DNA from: Flavobacteriaceae bacterium UBA7684
GTDB lineage: Bacteria; Bacteroidota; Bacteroidia; Flavobacteriales; Flavobacteriaceae
Length of the DNA stretch: 64,000 bases
NCBI GenBank assembly: GCA_002482885.1
Contig: DLGW01000016.1
Location: 197,111-261,110, forward strand
Direction of reading: 5' to 3'
The notes under the pieces are model-generated. The model was not told the origin of the DNA. It searched no databases and worked only from the letters and a program-made list of their open reading frames with translations. A program made the position numbers and the translations under genes. This document shows positions 42,552 through 50,664 of this stretch, one piece after another (position 1 is the stretch's first letter; each line of letters opens with the position of its first letter).

Positions 42552-42821
42552 TTAGTCTTCTATAACTTTTGCAACAACTAAAAATCCGTTCTTTTCTTTC
42601 GGAAAATTTTCTTTAATGATTTGTTTTTCTAATTCATCGCTTTTTATCACAACATCTTCACGTAAATCATTCAAAGACAAGGCATTATTATTGACTGTAT
42701 TCGAAGGATTACTATTGGTTGGTTGTGCATTTTTAATCACTTCAAACAACTGATTCACCGCCTCGGACGGCTGTGCTCCTTTAATACTCGACAAGATGTC
42801 GACTGTCATTATTTTGCTCAT
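42552..42821 (-). CDS. gatC: GatC-like subunit with unusual N-terminal half
   Basis: 89 residues. The C-terminal half (LNDLREDVVIKSDELEKQI, then NGFLVVAKVIED) fits GatC, which ties GatA to GatB. The N-terminal half does not show the usual helix pair with an A-x-LARL-type motif; instead it has ILSSIKGAQPSEAVNQLF and an Asn/Ser-rich stretch (NAQPTNSNPSNTVNNN). Either the N-terminal helix is highly divergent or it has been lost. Position in front of gatA supports the call. Confidence 0.75.
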   Translation of the reverse strand: MSKIMTVDILSSIKGAQPSEAVNQLFEVIKNAQPTNSNPSNTVNNNALSLNDLREDVVIKSDELEKQIIKENFPKEKNGFLVVAKVIED

Positions 42822-42955
42822 TTTCGGTAAAATTTTTAAGGGCGTAAAGATGGCTTTTATTTATAAAATTTCCTCGATTTTTTTAAGGAAATTAAAAGGG
42901 CAATTTACCAAATAATCGGCTTAAAATACTGAATTTGACCCAATAGCGAAAATTT

Positions 42956-43033
42956 GGGCAAATCCCTTCGGGTCGGGCTGTGCGCTATTACTCCTCGGCG
43001 TTATCACGCCTGTGGGGTAGCCGCTGCCATCCC
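42956..43033 (-). repeat. Structured element, divergent copy 3 (78 nt)
   Basis: Read on the minus strand it keeps the skeleton of copies 1 and 2: GAT-x-GCAGC, a hairpin (GGCG-TGATAA-CGCC inside TACCCC/GGAGTA), then AGC-x-CGACC, and GAAGGGA with a terminal CCC. The second hairpin is missing and the first is longer. It lies about 110 bp downstream of the membrane-protein gene on the same strand. The rest of this 321-bp gap shows nothing else. Confidence 0.6.
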
Positions 43034-43142
43034 TTTTGCGGGTTTTGAGGTGGGAATGGTATTTTAGTTTGTTATTGTGGTTTACTCAAACGGGCTTTAG
43101 ATTAATATTAAAACATATACTTATTTTGTCCATCTTTTTATT

Positions 43143-43871
43143 TTAATAAAAATTGATTTCTTCAACCTTATCTCTATTAATAACTCTAGTTTTATTTGAT
43201 TTTACATTCCTAAGAAAAATATAATTATTAGTTTCTCCTACTATCGTTATTCCATAGCCTGTCTTTATTACTTCTTTTGTATTAAGAAATATTATTGATT
43301 TTTTTGGTTTTTCTATATTTGACTCATGATTGAACGTAGAAACAAAAATAATTATAACTACAAAAAGAAAAAATATATATGGTAAATCATGTTCATGAAA
43401 TCCTTTTGATTTTCTGTACGTGTTAATGTATGAATGGTATAAGTACCAAATATACAAACCTAATCCAATGCCAACTAACGAGTATATTTCTGTATCAAGT
43501 AAATACAATATTAAAATTGAAATTAAAATAGTGGATACAAATCCAATTAAATTTAATCTTTTGATTGGAGTAGAATAAGATTTAGTAGCAAATCTAAAGA
43601 TGAAGATTATTGTAAATACTATATAGCAAATTAAGCATGTTAAAAAAATTGATGTTATTAATTCATAGAAGTATTTAAAAAATTGAATGAAATATTCTGT
43701 CAATTCTAAATACGAAAAGATATTGATACCAAATTTTTTATAGTAATGAGCTTCAACTATAATACTTATAAGAGTGAAAACTAAATAAAGAAATGAAAAA
43801 TTATTCTTAAATAATCCTATCAAATCTGTTATTCTGAAAAGTTTTGGTTCGTTATTTATTAAGTCATTCAT
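43143..43871 (-). CDS. Unrecognised membrane protein, five predicted TM segments
   Basis: 242 residues; I do not recognise the family. Hydrophobic stretches lie near residues 22-42, 66-95, 108-126, 132-152 and 168-184, followed by a soluble C-terminal tail of about 55 residues (KSIIFLNTKEVIKTGYGITI) that resembles a small beta domain. There is no signal peptide beyond the first segment. It is A+T-richer than its neighbours, with many Ile and Phe. It stands alone, with element copy 3 downstream. Confidence 0.7.
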   Translation of the reverse strand: MNDLINNEPKLFRITDLIGLFKNNFSFLYLVFTLISIIVEAHYYKKFGINIFSYLELTEYFIQFFKYFYELITSIFLTCLICYIVFTIIFIFRFATKSYSTPIKRLNLIGFVSTILISILILYLLDTEIYSLVGIGLGLYIWYLYHSYINTYRKSKGFHEHDLPYIFFLFVVIIIFVSTFNHESNIEKPKKSIIFLNTKEVIKTGYGITIVGETNNYIFLRNVKSNKTRVINRDKVEEINFY

Positions 43872-43960
43872 CTTTAATTTTCTAGCTAAAATACCAAAAG
43901 CCAGTCTAAAAAATCTATTCTACAAATGAAATTTATTTAAAACCCCTCTTTACACAAAAA

Positions 43961-43993
43961 AATACGGCAATTAACATCCATAATCGCCGTATT
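43961..43993 (-). terminator. Orphan terminator-like hairpin
   Basis: AATACGGCAATTA (43961-43973) pairs with TAATCGCCGTATT (43981-43993), 12 pairs with one A-C mismatch and a 7-nt loop. On the minus strand the stem runs straight into seven T, the form of an intrinsic terminator. Yet the next gene upstream on that strand is none: hemJ (44086) runs the other way. Confidence 0.55.
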
Positions 43994-44085
43994 GGGTTTT
44001 ATTCGCCGTAAATACTAAAATTGGTAATTCTTCCTAACATCGGGTTTTTGTTGTAATTTGCCCTTTCAATTTTTGGAGACTTAAA

Positions 44086-44628
44086 ATGGAATACTACAAC
44101 TACATCAAATCGTTACATCTCATTTTTGTAATCACGTGGTTTGCGGGTTTGTTTTACATCGTGCGATTGTTTGTGTATCATGCCGAAGCCAATGAAAAAT
44201 CCGAACCCGAAAAAAGTATCCTAATTAAACAATACCAATTGATGCAGTATCGTTTGTGGTACATCATCACTTGGCCCAGCGCAGTTTTAGCCAGTTTATT
44301 TGCTTTTTGGTTGTTGCACTTAATACCTGAATTTTTAAATCAAGATTGGATGCAAGTAAAACTCGGATTTGTAGTTTTATTATTCGCCTATCATTTTAAA
44401 TGCCATCAGATTTTTAAGGAGCTTCAAAACAATCAAGTCAAACATACAGGCAATTTTTTTAGAATTTGGAACGAAGGCGCCACCATCATTTTATTTGCGG
44501 TAGTCTTTTTGGTGATTGTAAAAAATGCCATCAATTGGATATACGGCGTTATTGGTATTATTTTATTTTCGATGTTGATTATGATGGGGTACAAATTGTA
44601 CCAAAAAATCAGACAGAAAAACAACTAA
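44086..44628 (+). CDS. hemJ: Protoporphyrinogen IX oxidase, HemJ type
   Basis: 180 residues, four or five membrane helices. The motif LHLIFVITWFAGLFYIVRLF (about residues 10-29) with its His and Arg, and RLWYIITWPS and KLGFVVLLFAYHFKCHQIF, match HemJ (UPF0093), which oxidises protoporphyrinogen IX. It fills the one late step missing from the hem cluster 7 kb away. Databases often call it CopD-like. The kinase gene follows after 4 bp. Confidence 0.9.
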   Translation: MEYYNYIKSLHLIFVITWFAGLFYIVRLFVYHAEANEKSEPEKSILIKQYQLMQYRLWYIITWPSAVLASLFAFWLLHLIPEFLNQDWMQVKLGFVVLLFAYHFKCHQIFKELQNNQVKHTGNFFRIWNEGATIILFAVVFLVIVKNAINWIYGVIGIILFSMLIMMGYKLYQKIRQKNN

Positions 44629-44632
44629 CTCA

Positions 44633-46114
44633 ATGATTATACTCAACCCTTTTAGGGGAATGTCTTTACGGGTTCGCATATTTTTGTCGATGGCCTCTTT
44701 GATTGTGTTGGCTTCGATCATGATGGTTACCATCTCTATTTACCAATTCAACAACGAATCCAAACAATACCACCACGAAAGGTTACAACGCAAAGAAAAA
44801 GCCATTAAAGAACACATCAATTACATTTTATACACCACCACTTACCCACTTTCTAAAGAAAATATTCCTTTAATTTTTAAAGACCGAATTTTTGAACTCG
44901 CCAACATTCACTCTTTAGAAATTTCCATTTACGGACTAGATGGGCAATTGTTAAAAACCTCTTTATCTCCTTTTTCCAACATTCAAAATACCCAAGCCAT
45001 TCCTAATGAAATATTAAAAAAATTAGAAATTGCACCCGATAAAAGATATGTAGAACTTTCCACAGTAAACGACGAACAATACCGTTCCTTGTATGCCTAT
45101 GTAAACGATAGTAAATTTAAACCCTTATTTATTGTTTACTTACCGCATATTGAAAGCAACAGTTACTACATTCAAGAATTACAGAAATTCTTAATTCGAT
45201 TGGCGCAAGTAAACATTTCCATGATTGTAATTGCGATTGCTTTGGCTTATTTTTTATCGCGTTACATTACCTCATCTTTAAATAAAATCAGTGAAAAACT
45301 ATCGGCTACAGAAATCAATCAACAGAACGAAAAAATTGTGATTAAAGGCGCCGGAAAAGAAATTCGTGTTTTGGTGAATTCTTACAACAAAATGATTGAT
45401 AAGTTAGAAGAAAGTGCCCATCAACTGGCTCAAAACGAAAGAGAACAAGCTTGGCGCGAAATGGCCAAACAAGTCGCCCACGAAATTAAAAACCCGTTAA
45501 CCCCCATGCAACTAACGGTTCAGAATTTTCAAAGAAAATACAACCCTGCCGATTCAAACAACATTCAAAAAGTAAATGATTTTTGCGAATCCATGATTCA
45601 ACAAATTGATACAATGAATACGGTAGCGTCTGCTTTTTCCAACTTTGCATCCATGCCGGCGCAACAAAATGAAACCGTAGATTTAGTAAAAATGATTCCA
45701 TTAGCGTTAGAAATCTTTAATAAAGACTACATCTTTTTTAATTGTTCCGAAAAACAAATACAAGTACACATAGACCGCACCCAACTAATTAGAATCATTA
45801 ACAACCTAGTCAAAAACTCCATACAGGCCATACCCGAAGATCAAGAAAATAAAAAAATAGAAATCGAATTATTTACTCAAGAAAACTTAATTTACATCCA
45901 AGTTACCGACAACGGAAAAGGCATTGAACCCGAGTTTGCAGAACGCATTTTTGAACCGAAATTCACCACCAAAAGCAGTGGTATGGGATTAGGATTAGGC
46001 ATCATCAAAAATATTATTGAAAATTATAACGGACAAATTTCATTTACCTCGACCCCAAATCAGGGTACAACTTTTACCTTAACGCTTCCGAAACCTGAAA
46101 ATCATGAGTCATAA
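44633..46114 (+). CDS. Membrane sensor histidine kinase, NtrY-like, without a partner regulator
   Basis: 493 residues. Membrane helices lie at about 12-36 and 190-210, enclosing a periplasmic or extracytoplasmic sensor of ~150 residues. A HAMP-like segment follows (SSLNKISEKLSATE), then the H-box VAHEIKNPLTPMQL (His near residue 284), N-box NLVKNSIQAI, G1 DNGKGI and G2 GMGLGLGI. The ligand is unknown. No response regulator is adjacent. The gene overlaps the enoyl-CoA hydratase start by 11 bp, so translation is coupled. Confidence 0.9.
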   Translation: MIILNPFRGMSLRVRIFLSMASLIVLASIMMVTISIYQFNNESKQYHHERLQRKEKAIKEHINYILYTTTYPLSKENIPLIFKDRIFELANIHSLEISIYGLDGQLLKTSLSPFSNIQNTQAIPNEILKKLEIAPDKRYVELSTVNDEQYRSLYAYVNDSKFKPLFIVYLPHIESNSYYIQELQKFLIRLAQVNISMIVIAIALAYFLSRYITSSLNKISEKLSATEINQQNEKIVIKGAGKEIRVLVNSYNKMIDKLEESAHQLAQNEREQAWREMAKQVAHEIKNPLTPMQLTVQNFQRKYNPADSNNIQKVNDFCESMIQQIDTMNTVASAFSNFASMPAQQNETVDLVKMIPLALEIFNKDYIFFNCSEKQIQVHIDRTQLIRIINNLVKNSIQAIPEDQENKKIEIELFTQENLIYIQVTDNGKGIEPEFAERIFEPKFTTKSSGMGLGLGIIKNIIENYNGQISFTSTPNQGTTFTLTLPKPENHES

Positions 46115-46877
46115 CGCCCTTATTTTAGTAAGCACCAAAAATAAAATTGCCACCGTTACCATTAATCGGTCTGAAAAACTGAATGCGTTAAACCAATCAG
46201 TCATTTCGGAATTAAGTAGCGTTTTAAGCGAATTAGAAAACGATTCAAATATTCGTTCCGTTATACTCACAGGAGCAGGTGAAAAAGCCTTTGTTGCCGG
46301 AGCCGACATTGCCGAATTCGCGCATTTTACGCCAACCGAAGGCAAACAATTGGCTCAAAACGGACAAAAAATATTATTTGATAAAATCGAAAACTACTCC
46401 AAACCCGTAATCGCTGCTATTAACGGTTACGCCCTAGGTGGCGGACTAGAACTCGCGTTGGCTTGCCATTTAAGAGTAGCCTCATTTACCGCAAAAATGG
46501 GACTGCCCGAAGTTACCCTAGGACTCATTCCTGGTTACGGAGGTACCCAACGATTGGCACAATTAGTCGGAAAAGGAAAAGCCACCGAAATGATTTTAAC
46601 CGCCGAAATCATCAGTGCCGAAGAATCCTACAAAATTGGACTCATCAGCTATTTACAAACCACCAGCGGATTATTGCCTTTTTGCGAAGAATTAGCCACC
46701 CGCATGATTAAAAATTCCCCACAAGCCCTAAGTAATGCCATCAAAGCCATCAACGCAGGTTACAACGAACCCAACGGTTTTGAAAAAGAAATGGAATTTT
46801 TTGGTAACTGTTTTGGCACCGAAGATTTTAAAGAAGGAACCTCTGCTTTTTTGGAAAAAAGGAAGCCGAATTTTTAA
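46104..46877 (+). CDS. Enoyl-CoA hydratase/isomerase
   Basis: 257 residues of the crotonase fold. The oxyanion-hole motifs AGADIAEFAH (about 67-76) and GYALGGGLELALACHLR, and the catalytic Glu pair near PEVTLGLIPGYGGTQRL, are all intact, so it is a hydratase of the FadB'/short-chain type. It likely hydrates 2-enoyl-CoA in fatty-acid or amino-acid breakdown. It overlaps the kinase gene and ends right at the rnpA promoter. Confidence 0.92.
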   Translation: MSHNALILVSTKNKIATVTINRSEKLNALNQSVISELSSVLSELENDSNIRSVILTGAGEKAFVAGADIAEFAHFTPTEGKQLAQNGQKILFDKIENYSKPVIAAINGYALGGGLELALACHLRVASFTAKMGLPEVTLGLIPGYGGTQRLAQLVGKGKATEMILTAEIISAEESYKIGLISYLQTTSGLLPFCEELATRMIKNSPQALSNAIKAINAGYNEPNGFEKEMEFFGNCFGTEDFKEGTSAFLEKRKPNF

Positions 46878-46885
46878 TACTTTTG
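46878..46885 (+). promoter_or_regulatory. Bacteroidota -7 box (TACTTTTG) 6 bp before the rnpA ATG
   Basis: A perfect TAnnTTTG beginning at the base after the hydratase stop. TTG at 46851-46853 lies 24 bp upstream. It shows that the in-frame TTG at 46883 is promoter, not the start codon, and implies an rnpA mRNA with almost no leader. Confidence 0.55.
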
Positions 46886-46891
46886 GGGTCT

Positions 46892-47281
46892 ATGACAACT
46901 AAAAACACTTACCCCAAATCCGAAAAATTAAAAAGTAGAAAGGCAATTACCGAACTTTTTACTGAGGGAAAAAGTGTGTCTAAATTCCCGATTCGTTTGG
47001 TTTTTGCCGAAACAGAATATCCGCAAGAGGAAAAAATGAAAATGGGGGTTTCCGTGTCTAAAAAGTTTTTTAAAAAGGCGGTGGATCGCAACTATATTAA
47101 ACGGGTAATGAGGGAGACTTATCGATTAAACAAATCGGTTTTACAACCTTTAGAAGATAAACGCTATTCCGCCATGCTGATTTATCAGAGCAAAGAAATC
47201 CTTTCTTTTACAGAATTAAATGCTAAAATGATTCAATTATTTGAAAAATTTAATCTGTATATTAGTCAGTCTAACTCCTAA
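46892..47281 (+). CDS. rnpA: Ribonuclease P protein component
   Basis: 129 residues from the ATG at 46892. The RNase P motif is complete: KMGVSVSKKFFKKAVDRNYIKRVMRETYR with the RNR-like RNY, preceded by KSRKAITELFTEGKS. It helps the RNA subunit cut tRNA 5' leaders. It is separated from rpmH and dnaA, its usual neighbours, and lies 10 bp before an S41 protease gene. Confidence 0.95.
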   Translation: MTTKNTYPKSEKLKSRKAITELFTEGKSVSKFPIRLVFAETEYPQEEKMKMGVSVSKKFFKKAVDRNYIKRVMRETYRLNKSVLQPLEDKRYSAMLIYQSKEILSFTELNAKMIQLFEKFNLYISQSNS

Positions 47282-47291
47282 GTTTTTTCAA

Positions 47292-48929
47292 ATGATTTCC
47301 CGCTTTAAAAAAAGATATATTTTTCCCGCACTGGCTTTGTTAGTATTTTTTACGGGTACTGCTTTTAAGAATGACTTTTTTGAAATTGCCAAACAGATTG
47401 AAATCTTTACCACCATGTTCAAAACCTTGAACATGAACTATGTAGACGATACCAATCCTGGGGAATTGATGGATAAAGCCATTAAAAGTACCTTAGCAGA
47501 ATTGGATCCTTACACCGTGTTTTTTAACGAACAAGACGTAGTTAAATTCAAGATTAATGGCACAGGGGAATACACGGGAATTGGCGCTTTAATTAGTCGT
47601 GATAACGGAAAATTAATCATTCGCGAGCCGTATAAAGGTTACGCAGCCGATAAAGCAGGGTTAAAAGCCGGAGATGAAATCATTCAAATTGGCGATGTGA
47701 ATTTAATTGATTTTAAAGAGGATGCTGCGGAATTGCTTAAAGGTGCTCGAAATACCAAAGTGAATATTATTTACAAAAGACAAAATCAAAACTTTAATAC
47801 TACTCTAACTTTAGATGAAGTAGAAATTAAAGCCGTGCCTTATTTTACTCTATTAGAAAATAAAACAGGTTATATTGTATTGGCTCAGTTTAATAAAAAA
47901 GCGGCCAAAGAAACCCAAATGGCTTTAGAAAAATTAAAAGAACAAGGCGCGGAACGTATGATTTTAGATTTGCGTGATAACCCTGGTGGATTTTTGGTAG
48001 AAGCGGTTAAAATCGTGAATTTATTTGTACCTAAAAACGAACTGGTGGTAACCACCAAGTCCAAATCCGAAAAACACACCTTAACGTACAAAACCACCGC
48101 CGAACCGATTGATACAGAAATTCCTTTGGCTATTTTAATTAATGAATCTAGTGCTTCGGCTTCGGAAATTGTTTCGGGAGCGTTGCAAGATTTAGACAGA
48201 GCTGTGGTGATTGGCAACCGCAGTTTTGGAAAAGGATTGGTGCAACGCCCGATTGATTTGGCTTATGGCACACAATTAAAGGTAACTATTTCTAGATATT
48301 ACACGCCTTCTGGTAGATGCATTCAAGCTTTGGACTATTCCAAAAAAGACAAAAATGGAAAAGCCATTAAAAAAGGCGCGGATGAATTTCAGGCTTTTAA
48401 AACCAAAAAAGGCAGAGTAGTTTATGACGGCGGAGGCATAATGCCAGACCTTGAAATAAAAGAAGCTAAAACCAGTTATGTAACTAAAACTTTAGTAAAG
48501 AACATGGCGATTTTTAATTTTGCTACCGAATTTTATTACAAAAACCCTGTTCCAGCTAACGGAATTCCTAAATTTACTGAACAAGATTTTAATGGGTTTA
48601 AACAATCGCTAAAAAAGGAAATGCTTACCTATGAATCCGAAAGCGAAAAAACCTTAAGAAAAGCCTTAGAATCCGCTAAAAACGAAAAGCTAGACGAAGC
48701 GGTGATTGTTCAATACGATGCGATGATTAAGTTTTTAGAAGATCATAAAAAACAAAGTGTTGATAAAAATAAATCTGAAATTGAACGAGAAATTATTGCT
48801 GAACTGATTAAAAGATATCAATACCGCGAAGGATTTTATGAATATGATGCTAAAAGAAGTAAAGAAATTATTGCTGCCCTTCAGATTTTAAATCAACCTG
48901 CGCAATACAACCAATTATTAAATAAATAA
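47292..48929 (+). CDS. S41-family C-terminal processing protease
   Basis: The frame opens at 47241 inside rnpA; MISRFKKRYIF at 47292 starts a signal anchor, giving 545 residues. It has a PDZ domain (about 85-165, GYAADKAGLKAGDEI) and the protease core with catalytic Ser in NESSASASEIVSGAL and Lys in GNRSFGKGLVQ. It trims or degrades periplasmic proteins. It shares a run with rnpA (10 bp) and the OmpA-type gene (1-bp overlap). Confidence 0.92.
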   Translation: MISRFKKRYIFPALALLVFFTGTAFKNDFFEIAKQIEIFTTMFKTLNMNYVDDTNPGELMDKAIKSTLAELDPYTVFFNEQDVVKFKINGTGEYTGIGALISRDNGKLIIREPYKGYAADKAGLKAGDEIIQIGDVNLIDFKEDAAELLKGARNTKVNIIYKRQNQNFNTTLTLDEVEIKAVPYFTLLENKTGYIVLAQFNKKAAKETQMALEKLKEQGAERMILDLRDNPGGFLVEAVKIVNLFVPKNELVVTTKSKSEKHTLTYKTTAEPIDTEIPLAILINESSASASEIVSGALQDLDRAVVIGNRSFGKGLVQRPIDLAYGTQLKVTISRYYTPSGRCIQALDYSKKDKNGKAIKKGADEFQAFKTKKGRVVYDGGGIMPDLEIKEAKTSYVTKTLVKNMAIFNFATEFYYKNPVPANGIPKFTEQDFNGFKQSLKKEMLTYESESEKTLRKALESAKNEKLDEAVIVQYDAMIKFLEDHKKQSVDKNKSEIEREIIAELIKRYQYREGFYEYDAKRSKEIIAALQILNQPAQYNQLLNK

Positions 48930-49738
48930 TGCCTAAACTATTTTTAATTCTTCTTTTTATTTTGGGATTTACCGGGTACGGACAAACCGAACTTACCCAC
49001 TCGGTGTATTTTGATTTAGACAAATCAGAAATCAAACCCGATGAAATGGAAAATATCATTGAATTCACTAAAAAAATAGACACTTTACGCATTACTTCGG
49101 TAAACATTTTAGGTTATTGCGACGACCGCGGAAAAGATGGCTACAATTACTTATTATCGGAAAACAGAGCCAATCGAATTAAAGATGCCTTAATTGACCA
49201 CGGAGTGAATCGAAAGATTTTTGTAACTATTGAAGGTAAAGGCCGTATTTTATTGGAAAACGAGGATGTTAAAAACCTTGAAGAAGTTCGATCAAAAAAT
49301 CGCCGAGTAGATGTTGCGGTAAAAATGCACCGAAAACCTCAGTTATTTAACTGGGTAAGAGCCGACCACGTAGTGAATGACCGTGTGTATTTACTGAATA
49401 TTTATTTTGAAAGAGGGAGTGATATTTTAGATGATAAATCCATCACAGAATTAGACAAATTAGTAGCCGATTTAAACAAATACAGCTATTTACATTTTGA
49501 AATTCACGGTCATGTATGTTGTACCCCTTTGTCTTTTAAAGACGCCGTAAATCGTTATACCAAAAAAAGACAACTTTCTATTGATCGCGCCAAAAAAGTA
49601 CACGATTACTTACTTAAAAAAGGAATTAAACAGGAACGCATGACTTTTAAAGGTTTTGGCAATACCCGCCCGTTAGAAGGCGCTAAAGATAACTTTAACC
49701 GCCGCGTGGAGTTGTTGATTACGAAAACAGAGGAATAA
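48929..49738 (+). CDS. Outer-membrane-anchored protein with two OmpA-like domains
   Basis: 269 residues, with a signal peptide ending near GYGQ (residue 18). Two peptidoglycan-binding OmpA_C-like domains follow in tandem: about 23-130 (YFDLDKSEIKPDE, NRANRIKDAL, RSKNRRVDVAV) and about 150-265 (YFERGSDILDDKS, RAKKVHDYLL, DNFNRRVELLI). No beta-barrel is present. Doubling of the domain is unusual. The C-terminal domain carries HGHVCC with neighbouring cysteines. It may hold the protease complex to the cell wall, which is inference from its coupling. Confidence 0.85.
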   Translation: MPKLFLILLFILGFTGYGQTELTHSVYFDLDKSEIKPDEMENIIEFTKKIDTLRITSVNILGYCDDRGKDGYNYLLSENRANRIKDALIDHGVNRKIFVTIEGKGRILLENEDVKNLEEVRSKNRRVDVAVKMHRKPQLFNWVRADHVVNDRVYLLNIYFERGSDILDDKSITELDKLVADLNKYSYLHFEIHGHVCCTPLSFKDAVNRYTKKRQLSIDRAKKVHDYLLKKGIKQERMTFKGFGNTRPLEGAKDNFNRRVELLITKTEE

Positions 49739-49741
49739 AAA

Positions 49742-49757
49742 GGGGGGCTTTGCCCCC
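49742..49757 (-). terminator. G-C hairpin terminator between converging genes
   Basis: GGGGGC (49743-49748), loop TTT, GCCCCC (49752-49757). On the minus strand it is followed by TTTTTATT, fitting a terminator for the cation-efflux gene; on the plus strand the run after it is A-rich, so it works less well for the OmpA-type gene. Confidence 0.75.
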
Positions 49758-49773
49758 AAAATTTTAAAAAAAG

Positions 49774-50661
49774 CTAATCCTGAACAATATAATCCTTAGA
49801 ATCAGGCTTTTTAAACTCGGGTTGAATATTCACATGATTGATTCCAAATTTGTCTAGCAAAACCTTTTCTATTTGGTGTAATAGATCATTGAATTCGTTC
49901 AAAGTTAGATTTTCAGAGCAATCCAAATGGGCCTCTAAATGCAACTCATCTTCGTTTAGATTCCAAACATGTATGTGATGCAATACATTCGCACCTTTTA
50001 TTTGATGTACTTCGTGTACTATATCTTGAATATTAATATGCTCTGGAGTAAATAACATCAACATTTGAGTTGATTTTTTTAATAAGTCATAACCTACTAA
50101 AATCAAGTAAACAGCTATGGAAAAAGTTAAAATACTATCTACTTTATAAACTTGATAATACTTAATTAAAACACCTCCTATTAAAACCGCTACAGAAGCC
50201 ATCATATCGGTAAATAAATGCAAATAGGCTGACTTCATGTTTAAATTTCTGTCAGCATCTGTTTTTAAAATAAGTACTGATAATCCATTGGCAATAATCC
50301 CTACAAATGATAATATTATTACAATATTAGAATCTATAATTTGCGGATGTAAAAATCTTTTAAAAGCTTCAATTATTAAATATATAGCTACTAAAATTAA
50401 AGTAGCGGCATTTACAAAAGCAGCTATCAATTCGGCTCTTTTATATCCAAAAGTATAATTAAAAGAAGCCTCTTTTCTGGATAATTTATTTGCAATAAAA
50501 CTAAATACTAATGATAAAACATCACTAAAATTATGCAAAGCATCTGATAATAAAGCCAAACTACCAGACATAACACCTCCAATAGCCTGTCCTAAGGTTA
50601 TGATTATATTCAATGCTATGGTAAGTAATAATCTTTTACCAGATGCTTTTGATTTTTCCAA
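49774..50661 (-). CDS. Cation diffusion facilitator (Zn2+/Co2+-type efflux)
   Basis: 295 residues with six membrane helices. The transport-site pairs are seen: SDALHNFSDVLSL in TM2 (HxxxD) and HLFTDMMASV in TM5 (HxxxD), as in zinc transporters, plus a C-terminal cytoplasmic domain with HHIHVWNL and HLEAHLDC. It exports divalent cations in exchange for H+. The rpiB gene precedes it by 3 bp, a link without obvious meaning. Confidence 0.92.
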   Translation of the reverse strand: MEKSKASGKRLLLTIALNIIITLGQAIGGVMSGSLALLSDALHNFSDVLSLVFSFIANKLSRKEASFNYTFGYKRAELIAAFVNAATLILVAIYLIIEAFKRFLHPQIIDSNIVIILSFVGIIANGLSVLILKTDADRNLNMKSAYLHLFTDMMASVAVLIGGVLIKYYQVYKVDSILTFSIAVYLILVGYDLLKKSTQMLMLFTPEHINIQDIVHEVHQIKGANVLHHIHVWNLNEDELHLEAHLDCSENLTLNEFNDLLHQIEKVLLDKFGINHVNIQPEFKKPDSKDYIVQD

Positions 50662-50664
50662 AAT

